From Hyaloscypha bicolor E (taxonomy: Eukaryota > Ascomycota > Leotiomycetes > Helotiales > Hyaloscyphaceae): 64,000 nucleotides of DNA. A program made the translations under genes and the position numbers. The DNA lies in contig NW_020194631.1 in assembly GCF_002865645.1 (NCBI RefSeq), positions 620,001-684,000 on the forward strand. The letters are read 5' to 3'. Positions 44,790 through 54,331 of this stretch are shown here, in pieces. Below the pieces are notes generated by a model, which saw nothing but the letters and a program-made list of their open reading frames with translations, made no database searches and had not been told where the DNA came from. Each line of letters opens with the position of its first letter. The stretch's first letter is position 1.

Positions 44790-46343
44790 TGTGCCTTGGA
44801 TCTGTTGAAGAGTGTAGGATAGTAGGCGATGGTCTGGTAGCTTGTCAGATTTTTGAGATCCCGGAGTTTTGGAGAGATACCCCCCATCGTCATAGTTGAT
44901 GCTTACTTCATTGTTCCTGTTTGACTTCCAATTCGCAGCGTGACAGCAATAACTGCTTTACTGGATTTGCTCACAAAGCCTTGGCCACGGACGGCTTACC
45001 TATGCTAACAGGAGAATAGATATAGATTCGTAGCAACAAAGTAATCGAGGAAGTACTCATAAATCGCCATCGCGGCTATATGACAATCCCAGGGAAAGAG
45101 CGACGAGCAGGGACGGTGAACGAAAATTTCGAGGGGTGAGGAACAGCAATTGGCAACATGTGCCGATAACTTATCGAGCAGTTCTCAAGAAGTAAGAGAC
45201 CAGAAAGGTTCTAGCAGACTTCTGGCACCTCCCGACTTCCAGGTTCTGCTTGAACGTTCATCAGAAAGGTCGACTATCCCTGATTCCGGATGCCCCCTTG
45301 TGGTGACCTCCAATGGTACAAGCCGTTGTAGTCTGCCCATGAATCCTTTTCGAGGTCTATAGGAGATTGGGTGATGGAAAGAAACGTTTAATGAGAGAAT
45401 CAATGCCTAGATCTTCATTTGGGTTTGGTCATGGCCGAGGTAAGAAGGATCCTTTGACGAGTCTGGGCTCTTTGAGTTCTTGAGGCTAGTCGATGACTAC
45501 AAATCCCCTTCCCCATGCACATGCAACTAGTCACTGCCCCCCCGCCTTAAATTTACTAGAAGAGTGAACTCTTATTGAAAATATTCCAGTGTCAGATTAG
45601 CTGTTCCTGAGCTCTCTCTATCTTTCAATTTAAGCTCGCCGTTTCAAGTGACTTGCCATCAATCGGCTGCACAGGATGAAGGAAGGACGATGAAGCTCCC
45701 CAGCATTCTCTTGTGCTGTTTCAAGCAAGCGTGCTGTAGCGCGCAGTAAACAGAGGGCTAATTTCTTGGAACTTCGAGAGTCACTATATAAGAGTCTCTG
45801 CAATTCTTCAGAGGTTCAGAGAGATATTGCGTTTTGTGAATGAGCCTGTTAGCTCGATCTTAGTAGGAGGGGAACGGGAGCTCCAACAGGGTTAAAGAAG
45901 AAATATTTTGTCGGTCTTTTCTTTTTGGAAGATATCGATCCTGTTCGGGGTTTTGGTAAGGAGAGCGCTGAGAGCAAAATTGCCCGAGGGGGTTACCCCT
46001 TTTCAACAATATCACTACGATATAAACGACCCTCCACCTCTTCAGCAGACAATGCCTGCATACCTACCATATTCAATCCCTATCGAGAGTGCTAGACATA
46101 TCGCATTAGCGACCGCAGTCGATGTTCGAGAAGACCAAAAAATTTGCGGGCAGAACTCCCGGAAGGAGTCGATACGAAGACAACTGAACCCGACTGCGAA
46201 GAGCCAATCCAAGGCCAAGCACGAACATGGAACGCATCCCGAGACCTGTTGCAGGTACAGTATTCATTTCATTTTTTTCATCAATTCATTCACGCCTCTC
46301 TGAGCATGCTATATCCAGCACAACCCACTATCTCATTTATGAT
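44790..46343. other. Intergenic, no gene supported
   Basis: 3' flank of the ZIP gene and the decayed downstream side of the BIM1-like pseudogene. A 131-codon plus-strand frame at 45908-46303 has no domain features. The region where the missing C-terminus of the BIM1-like protein should be (below 46344) shows no recognisable remainder. Confidence 0.4.
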
Positions 46344-46890
46344 CTACCAAACAAACATTATCGCGGCCAACCCCCCGTCCGGATCACCATTCGTCACAAC
46401 TTGAATGGTAGCCTACATCCCCTCCAAACCACTACCGCCCGGGATTTCAATCCCCGTCATGCAGAAATTGCCCAGTCCTTGTTCTATAAAGGTTGGGCGC
46501 ACGACGGTGTTGAATGCTGAGCCGACGGCGGAACCGAAGCCGATGTAGACGGCGACGTTGGCATCGATGCTAGACAACGGAGTTAGTTTAGGATTGATTA
46601 GGAATAGGTGGGGAAGGGGATAAGGCTTGGTGGGTGGAAATATGAAGGATGAGACTTTGAAGGGGGAATTTGGGGGTTAAGGAAACGCACTAGCCCATTG
46701 TCAACGCGATAGACCCCCCCGAAATGGGAAAGGAGGTGCGGTTGGTGGAGACGGTGTTTTGGCCGCCGCAGGGGAAGGTGCCGAGTGTGTCTTCGTCGAG
46801 ACCTCGCGCGGTTGGGTAGTCAAGGTTGAAGTGTGCTGAAGCAAGAGAAGTGAACGCGGCCAGCGCGGTGAGGGAGTGTGTAGTCTTCAT
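46344..46890 (-). pseudogene. BIM1-like (LPMO-like X325) copper-binding protein, truncated pseudogene
   Basis: Members of this family are secreted, often GPI-anchored LPMO-like copper proteins; Cryptococcus Bim1 helps Ctr1 take up copper. Exon 1 (46691-46890) encodes a signal peptide MKTTHSLTALAAFTSLASA followed by the mature HFNLDYPTARGLDEDTLGTF, with the N-terminal His of the copper site, then FPCGGQNTVSTNRTSFPISG. A 121-nt intron (46570-46690) leads to exon 2, which reads IDANVAVYIGFGSAVGSAFN and on to GLEGM, where an in-frame TAG (46413-46415) stops it at 118 residues. The same frame continues into family sequence (ATIQVVTNGDPDGGL) and then loses similarity at 46344. At the exon junction the family's HTDAN is YIDAN. 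The Ser/Ala-rich tail and GPI signal are absent. A sequencing error could explain the stop but not the missing C-terminus. Confidence 0.78.
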
Positions 46891-48307
46891 TTTGAAGAAG
46901 TTTTGAACAGTGGTCCTACCGATTATAAAAGTACAGTCTTGCTGTAATGACTATGAAAAGAAGAAGAAGAAGAAAAAAATAATGAAAGGTCAGAGAAAAT
47001 ACAAGCTGATGATTAGATGATGTTTATTCGAACTGGAGATCGAATCAAGCCATCTGAGGGTCTCTATCGTTATGAAGCCTCCCAAGAGTTTCTCTGAGTC
47101 CGAAAGAGCTACTTTGATCCTGTTGTCAGGGTTCAAGCCGTGCTCCACGTTCTCTGGCGTAGCGTTTTGGAATCCGAAGCTAGCTTCAAATCAATCATAG
47201 AAACACGCTCATCCGGGTCCGCATTCTCCATACAATTTGCGGTTGCACTTACAGTGAAGGTCCGAGACGAAAGGTGCCAAGATGTCAAGAGCAGAGATGG
47301 GGAGTAGGAAGAAGTTATGAGCAAGATGCTTTAAGATGTTGTGAAGCGTGTAAAGCCTCAGGGTTGAGATATACATTAGAGAGATAAAGTTGAAAGTTAA
47401 TGTGGGGAATATTGAAACGACAAGAGGGTGAGGAATGGGCGCAAAGTTTTGAGAGGGGTAGAGAAGGTTCTCTCGGGAGTTGGTGAAGCTGGTGCTTGGT
47501 GGGGAGTTGCGGAGAGAGTTGTTTCGAGTGAAGCTTATGGAGGATGTGAAGGCTGGCGAGAGGAAATCGTCCCGGCAAGGCTCGGCTGGGGAGAAGTTTA
47601 TCCCGTCTCGACTTACTCTCGCAATGGTGAAGATACATTCTGTTCTCGAACCACACAAGCCCAAATAAACTGACCGAAGGCTGTGATGAGGTAGACGCTC
47701 AGATACTCAGAGCCTTGGGAGGCTGGTTGTTTCACTGAAACAACAATCGTTGTCAGGCCGTCAAAGTTCGATATGGAGTGTGAGGTTGTAGGCAAGCGAA
47801 GTTCGACGAGACGAGATCTGGTAGGGAGAACCCTTTATTGCACCAAGATGTTTAATTCCCCGTGTTGAGCAGGTTTGCGCACATTTCCGCGGGACAATAG
47901 GGTTAAAGTGAGTGGAAATTCTCCGGCCATTGCTAGTGCTTCATGGCTCGATAAGAGATGGGAATGTCTTTTAAAGATACCCGCACCAACTCGAAAAGAA
48001 AATTTGTGTAAATAATCAAACAATAGTAAAAGATACGTTTGTGGAATATTTGTAGAGGCACCTCTTTTCAGGCCTGACTTGGCCCCAGCTTCAAGACATA
48101 TCCCAGAAAATGAAAGTATCAAGACGTTAAAAGGATAGGAGGTCAACTCATTAAATTGAATACCTGTTGACTGTGAAGTCTTGTGTATCAACAGCCACTG
48201 AAACGCCCCCCACCAGCCCTATTCACAACCAGCTACCCAAGACCCAGCAGTGCCCGCAATGCAACGTCTGAACATGTATTCATTTTCTCATGAAGTATAC
48301 AACAGCT
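46891..48307. other. Intergenic, weak unassigned frames
   Basis: Between the BIM1-like pseudogene and the Ctr gene. Minus-strand frames at 47209-47795 (with SVKQPASQGSEYLSVYLI and a Cys pair in CKCNRKLYGECGPG) look slightly gene-like but lack a proper start, domains and clear splice partners, so no gene is called. Confidence 0.35.
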
Positions 48308-48905
48308 TTAATGTTCGAAAGCGATAACGTATCGGCCGAGAGCAAGACTACCAAGGAATGTACCAGCGAGAATTGAGAGGAAATAGCCAACGTTCATTGT
48401 CATGACAGCCAACATTCTGCAAATATATTAGCAGGTTGAGCAATGGTTGGAGCAACAATGCTTACAGCAAATATCCAACGCCAGCAATAACGGTATCCAT
48501 AGCAGCGCGAAGTGGGTCGGTAGTGATTCTCCATGGCCGGATACTCATGCTTCTCTTCTTCACAACCATAACGTCCTCCTCAACGCCATTCTCTGTCAAA
48601 ATCATCCTCTTGCTGTCGCTGTCGGAAGCGATGCGCTCAGATTTGGAAAGCTTTCCGGCAACGGTGACATATCTTCGATTGAACTCAGCATCCAGCCACG
48701 CGGTCTCTTTCCACGCCTTCATTGCCAGCAGCCCTCGGAATATAGTTGCGAGAATGACGAGGAATATGCAGGTTCCGGCGTATTGGCCAGTCGATGTTGG
48801 ACTCCACGTTGCCGAGTAGAGGGGCGTCGTTGTGCTTGTGAAGAAGCCCATGGACAGCATTGACATTGACGTGACTGTCGTGTTGGCCATCGTCGACATG
48901 TCCAT
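48308..48905 (-). CDS. Ctr-family high-affinity copper transporter
   Basis: Trimeric Cu(I) channel, 182 residues in two exons (48466-48905 and 48308-48416) joined by a 49-nt intron (phase 2). The start at 48905 begins MDMSTMANTTVTSMSMLSMG, a Met-rich extracellular segment that collects Cu(I). The upstream frame start is not an ATG. TM1 is TGQYAGTCIFLVILATIFRG; a cytosolic loop follows. TM2 is disrupted by the intron: AAMDTVIAGVGYLL then MLAVMTMNVGYF, which supplies the Met residues of the selectivity filter. TM3 (FLSILAGTFLGSLALG) has the GxxxG packing motif. No defect is seen. It is divergent to the broken reductase gene and lies 1.4 kb from the BIM1-like pseudogene. Fungal copper transporters are normally induced by copper lack, but no perfect Mac1 (TTTGCTC) site was found by eye. 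Confidence 0.94.
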
Positions 48906-50162
48906 TGTTGCGGTAGGGGTGGGGGGTTGAGTGGAGTTGATCAATACTCTGCGTCGAAGTTTAGATTTTGGGGTACTTGTATGGCGGTGGTTAAAAGATG
49001 AGGCTGAATTGATCTGTGAGAATTATTTGCTTGCTAGAGGAAGGAAGCGCGCAGGCACAGATATTTCAAGGAAAGAGAGACAGTGAGGGCGATTGAGAAA
49101 GTATGAGAAAGTCAACGGTGGGGCAGGGCCAGTGGGCTCTGAACTGTTTCCGCATTGAGTTGGTTTTGAGAAAGCTTCTCTCTCACTGGTTCCAAGGGCT
49201 TGGTTTGCATGGGCTGCAGCGCGGTGCGTGTGCAAGAGCTGTTGCCCTCCGTGTTCCGAGCAATGCTTTGCCATGCACTGAGGTTGCCGGCGCTCTCGCT
49301 GATGAGGGAAACTCTCTCAATCTCGCGCACGCTTGCCCCGATCCAGAAGCCACTGCTGGCTGCCCTGCAGTCACGTGAGTGCGCCTGACTTTATCTTAGG
49401 TTCTCATTCACAACATTGTGTATCCGTTAATCAAAATCTAACAGCAGCATCAAGTACAGAACACCATGTTCAACCTTCTGTTGCTCGCATCACGTCCAAT
49501 GCTTGGTGGTATGATTTGTGTTTTGTTTTCCCTCGAGGGTATTCTGCCAAGCACGTCAAAGCGTAAAGCAGCCTCGACCAAGCTGTTCCCAAACGATCGC
49601 CATCCGCGGGATCCCTGCTAGCGACTTCCAAACCTACTTGTCTGCATCGCAAACGTGCTCGCAGTCTAGACAATCTTTCTAGCTGGAGTCGACAACTTCG
49701 GGTCTATCACCATTCCTATTAGACCTCCTATCCTCGCCCCCAAAGATCAACATTGAAACATGAGGCAGACAATGCAGATCGATCGTGTCCCAGCAGGATG
49801 GTCTACCAAGGGACGTATGTTAAGTTTCATTGTGCTTGGATTTGTGAGCTCATTTGTACTTCATTCCCAATCCAAAGTGGACGTTTAGAGCTTGGCGGTG
49901 TCTGAAGCAAAGCATGAACTTTCTCTCTGGGAAAGATGGCCTTTCGCTCCTTCCCATCTGGCTAATCCTTTATGCTCCTTTCTAATTTCAATCCAAATCC
50001 GCTTCTCACTGAGGCATGCGTATGTTGAAGCCAACCCAAAGGAAACTTACCTGCAGCTGGCTCTCACGATCTCTTCTTCCCTGTATAATTTGTAATTTTC
50101 TTAGAGGGAATTCTTCCACCTATTCGGTTTCCCTAACGACTTTACGAGAAACGACCGCGAAG
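48906..50162. promoter_or_regulatory. Divergent region between the Ctr gene and the reductase pseudogene
   Basis: 1.26 kb. A TCACGTGA site lies at 49371-49378. TTGCTC cores (49255 on the minus strand, 49484 on the plus strand) are partial matches to a Mac1 copper element but not convincing. No gene is supported. Confidence 0.4.
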
Positions 50163-52037
50163 ATGGACATGTCAATTCTGTCGATGTCCATGATGGGAGG
50201 GATGGCCGCGGGTGTGCCGAGTCTCTTGTATATACAACAAATCTTCTGGGCTTTCGTTGGAACGGCAATAGGGGTTGCTGCTCTTGCCAATATCCTCAAC
50301 AAGGTAATCTACCACCGAAGGATAACTTCCCGAAGCACCACTCCGAATGCCGCGATGCCAAAGTCGTTCTTCTTCCGTGCTCATGCATCAATGTCTGCAG
50401 TTATCAGGGAGTATGGATACTACTCTTTAGCTCTCACATTCCGTAAGACGCATTTCTACCTACCTCCAGTTGGGTCTACGACGATCCTCCTCTCCTACAT
50501 CGCTTTAATTCTTGTCAGCTGTTCCTACGCATTCGACCCAGAAAATATCCTGCAGTGGGAGGACGTTGGATACCGGGCTGGTTTCATCGCAATTTGTCAA
50601 ATTCCACTGGTCGTCCTGCTTGCCGGAAAACGGAATATTATCGGATTCCTCACCAGCGTTGGGTATGAACGATTGAATTGGCTTCATAGATGGGTGGCTC
50701 GATCATTGCTCCTCACAGTTCTGATACACATGGGTTTCTTTGCGAGGAAGTGGGTGATGTTCGACTACCTCACCATTAAAACTCAAGAGGATCTTCTTAC
50801 CATTAAGGGCTTAATCGCAGGTGGAATCTTACTGTGGCTTGTCTTGTCTTCAGTTGCACCAATTCGAAACTTCTCATACGAGGTATTCGTCGTACAGCAC
50901 GTTATATCCTGGCTCGGCTTCCTGATTGCCGTCTTCGTCCACGTCCCAGCCGAGAATCACATCTGGATTTGGCTTCCGCTCGGATTCTGGGCGTTTGACA
51001 GGGTCGTACGTGCTTCTTATCTCTTCTACCTCAACCTGGGGCTTCTCCACAAGAATAGCACGGGCTTGGCTGCGTGCAGAGCTACTTTCGAACCTCTGGA
51101 CGAAGGCAACACACGAATTACCATCGTGAACCCTCCAATCACCTGGTAAGCAGGACAGCACATGTTCCTAGCCTGCCACGTTGTTGCACCATTGTCCTCC
51201 CACCCTTCTGCCATCGCGAGTCTTCCCTCGGATGGGAGGATCGAATTCGTAGTCCGAGCAAAGAGAGGAGCAACCAAGAAATTCTTCAAATATGCAGAGA
51301 AAGCATATCCAAATCTCCCCTCAAATTCGTCTCCGCAAAACGTTGGCAGGTCCGTTCTCATCGATGGGCCTTATGCGACCATTCGACCTCTGAGACAATT
51401 CGATTCCTTGGTCTTCTTGGCTGGGTCGACGGGAGCAACGTTCACCACGCCTTTGATGCGAGATATCGTGCAGCAGTGGATGGGCGTTACTGGTCCATCG
51501 ACACCATTCCTTGATCCTCCTGTTGGCGCTGTTACCCGCTGCATCAAGTTCGTCTGGGTTGTGAAGAGAAGCTCGGCGGTGTCTTGGTTCGCATCGCAGC
51601 TCGATCAGATTGTCAGAGATGTTGAAGCACTTCGCAACCAAGGACAAGATATTGCTGTCGATATCAACATCTACGTCACCGGCGAAGATGGATTGAGCAC
51701 TTCCCGATCATCAACCAATGGCCATGGGTTTGAAGCACCAGGAACTTTATCCGAGAAGGACATCACTCTAAATACAATCTCCCCCTCCAAACTCAACAAC
51801 AGTAGCCTCCTCGACTCTCGGATCTCGATTCTATTAAGCAGACCAAAAGTCACGAACATCATCAGAAGAATGGCGGAGGCGGCATTAGGTGAGATGGCAG
51901 TCGTTGTGTGTTGACCCCCTGGTCTGGTACAGAGCACGAGCAATTCTGCAGCGATGATTAGTGATGAGAGGGGGGCTCACAAGGGAACTGGGGCGCAGGG
52001 AATATATGTCCACGCAGAAGCTTTTGGGTATGCTTAA
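50163..52037 (+). pseudogene. Ferric/cupric reductase (FRE family) with two in-frame stop codons
   Basis: Plasma-membrane flavocytochrome that reduces Fe3+ or Cu2+ before uptake. The frame from 50163 is open without frameshift for 625 codons except for TAA at 51147-51149 and TGA at 51912-51914. Before the first stop are seven TM segments with the bis-heme His pairs (LNWLHRWVARSLLLTVLIHM; VVQHVISWLGFLIAVFVHVP). After it come the FAD/NADPH half (AGQHMFLACHVVAPLSSHPS; FDSLVFLAGSTGATFTTPLM) and, past the second stop, the C-terminus PPGLVQ...VHAEAFGYA ending at 52037. The family's FAD motif HPFT(I/V) reads HPSAIA, and GPYG reads GPYA. The second stop takes the Gly place of the conserved CGPxG motif. 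A 26-nt GTAAG...TAG segment at 51147 is too short and out of frame for an intron. Without readthrough only the membrane half (328 residues) could be made. An assembly error is possible. Confidence 0.78.
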
Positions 52038-53269
52038 GAAAAGTGGGGATGGGGAGGAGGTTGTGGCTTTGCTATTAGATCCCATTCAATATTCATGATC
52101 AATTGAGCTCTTTATATCCTAATACTCTATTGCACTGTTTCCATTCTTGTTCATTAGACGAGTATTAAACGGCTTTTAGGTTTAGCGAAGGTCAACTTCT
52201 TGTTGCGAAGGTTTGTTATAGTGTTAAAATATTTTCCCACAATCCCAAAAACCTAATCTGGTTCACTAGAGGACCATACTCAAAGAGACTTGTACAAACT
52301 TATTCAACAACTCAAGCTTTCCGAGTACATCTCATTCTTTCTATATTTTCATTGAAGCGAACCTCTCATCCCCGCGCCTGACCCAAACGAACTCGTACGG
52401 TAAAAGTTTCGCTCCTGCTGTTCTCGCAACTGTACAGGGAATGAATGTTTCATCAACTAAAGAAGAAAGGGATAATGTTTAGCACATTGCAGTCCATTGA
52501 GTTCTCATCTATCTTGCTTTGAATCCGAGCTCCCCTTTAATGTGTTGAAATCATAGAACCTGGAGTTGATTTTCTGAGCCTCTGGGGGATTCTTCGGGTA
52601 GCGTGCTGTTGCTCGCCTAGGAGTGAATAATAAATAGGGGCAGTTTACTGAGCAAGCGATTTTTCCCCATCGATTTCATACTCTTTTAGGCGATAGCCTC
52701 AAGTTACACATCTACAATAAGCTATCAGTCATTTCCTTCAACCCTCAGCTCAATATAAAGGAATGGATATATGCGGACTAGATTCGGCGTTCATGGTGGG
52801 CACCCGGCATTCGGTGGATCGGTAGTCAACATAAACTAGCCCCTGACGAACGCCGACTTGTCCCCACACCTTCTAACACCCCGTTTATTTTTAGTTTATA
52901 TTTAAAAGCATTGCAAGTTCAAGGAAATCTGTATTGAAAGTCTTCCAAATATTCCCTTAATAACATAGGGGAACTGTCGAGGAAAGTTATCTCGCAACTT
53001 GCACATCAAAGGCGCAGTATTTGTACACACAGAATTTGAAAGCTATGTCCCTGATCAACCCTCGGAGACTTTTGAGGGACTGCGGTGTAACTTTGGTGCG
53101 AGATGGGTTACTATAAGAGTGGTTCGATTTCCTTGGAAATTTCAAAATTGGGAAGTTCGTCAAGAGCTCATACTCTCATTTTGGGTATTGATCCAATTAT
53201 TCTCCTCCCACTCAGCTCGGTTGAGCGACTCGACACCAACAATAAGACGAGTAAACAGAGACAGCCATC
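52038..53269. other. AT-rich intergenic region with a short inverted repeat
   Basis: No gene is supported. TCGGCGTTC at 52784-52792 is matched by GAACGCCGA at 52848-52856, which could form a hairpin or be the relic of a small element. Confidence 0.4.
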
Positions 53270-54331
53270 ATGGTGCTCGCATCTTTTCGCAACCTGTGTA
53301 ACCAGTGGTTCCCTCCCAAGCCTTCCTTCACAGAGAACGAAGTGCCTTCTCAACACGGCAAAGTCTTCATCGTGACGGGAGGAAATGGGGCCGTGGGATA
53401 CGAGCTGATCAAGATCCTATATGGCACTGGCGCTACAATATACATGGCATCCCGATCCAAGGTAACTAACTCGCTAAGATGGACCATGACTCTGACTGCC
53501 ATAAGCTAAGACTTTCCTCAGGAAAAAGCAGAAAAAGCAATCCAAGCCCTCGTTTCCTCATCCCCAGTCCCTAAAACACCAGGGCAAATCAAATTCCTGC
53601 ACCTCGACCTGAACGACCTCCTCTCCGTCAAAACAGCAGCAGCAAGCTTCGCGGCCCAAGAAAGCAAACTCGACGTCCTCTGGAACAACGCTGGAGCGAG
53701 TGCTCACTCGTTCGAGATAGGAGACAGGACAGCACAAGACCTCGAGCCGTTAGTTGGCACGAACTGCGTCGCAACACTGCTCTTCACTACTCTACTTCTT
53801 CCGCAACTTCGTGCTGCTTCGTCACGTGAGTCGCCTGCGAGGGTTGTCTGGACATCTTCTTTCCTAGCCGAGGGCGCGAGTCCAATGAATGGCATCGATC
53901 TCTCTCTTCTGGAAACCGGGACGAAGGATAAGACGAGGAACTATGCCATCTCCAAGGCTGGGACGTGGATGCTAGGTAGGGAGTTCGCGAGGAGGTATGG
54001 CGGGGATGGCATCGTGAGCGTGGTGCTGAATCCGGGCAATTTGAGGAACGAGGGGTGGGCGAAGGTTGATAAGGTTACAATGTTTTTTATTAGGCATGTT
54101 TTGTATGACCCGAGGTTTGGCGCTTATACGGAGCTGTATGCCGGGTTGTCGAGGGATATTGGGATGGAGGAGAATGGGGCGTATGTTATTCCTTGGGGGA
54201 GAGTGAGGGGTGATGAGGGGTGTCCGAGGAAGGATATATTGAATGCTATTAGATCTGAAGAGGATGGTGGGCTGGGATATGCGGAGAAGCTGTGGGAGTG
54301 GTGTGTGGTGAAGTGGAAGCCATTCGTCTAG
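53270..54331 (+). CDS. Short-chain dehydrogenase/reductase
   Basis: Rossmann-fold oxidoreductase of 333 residues in two exons (53270-53461, 53522-54331) with a 60-nt GT-AG intron (phase 0). The cofactor motif is VTGGNGAVGYEL. The structural NNAG is in DVLWNNAGASAHS, a Ser occurs in VVWTSSFLAEGASP, and the catalytic pair is YAISK (Tyr205, Lys209). It resembles the NAD(P)-binding SDRs of the retinol-dehydrogenase/WWOX-like group common in fungi, substrate unknown. The second exon shifts from C-rich codons (53,530-53,830) to G-rich codons further on. It has no evident partner gene; an adjacent metal cluster is on the left and a 4-kb gene-poor stretch on the right. Confidence 0.9.

Noticed and set aside
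46430..46475. GGGATTTCAATCCC as a tRNA T-arm
   Set aside because: The stem pairs only outside the required register, and the sequence is coding DNA of the BIM1-like pseudogene.
47209..47795. Minus-strand frames between the BIM1-like pseudogene and the Ctr gene
   Set aside because: No ATG for the longest frame, no recognisable domain and no splice pair that joins the pieces convincingly.
51147..51172. A 26-nt GTAAG...CCTAG segment as an intron removing the reductase TAA
   Set aside because: Too short for a spliceosomal intron, and its removal shifts the frame out of the FAD-domain reading.
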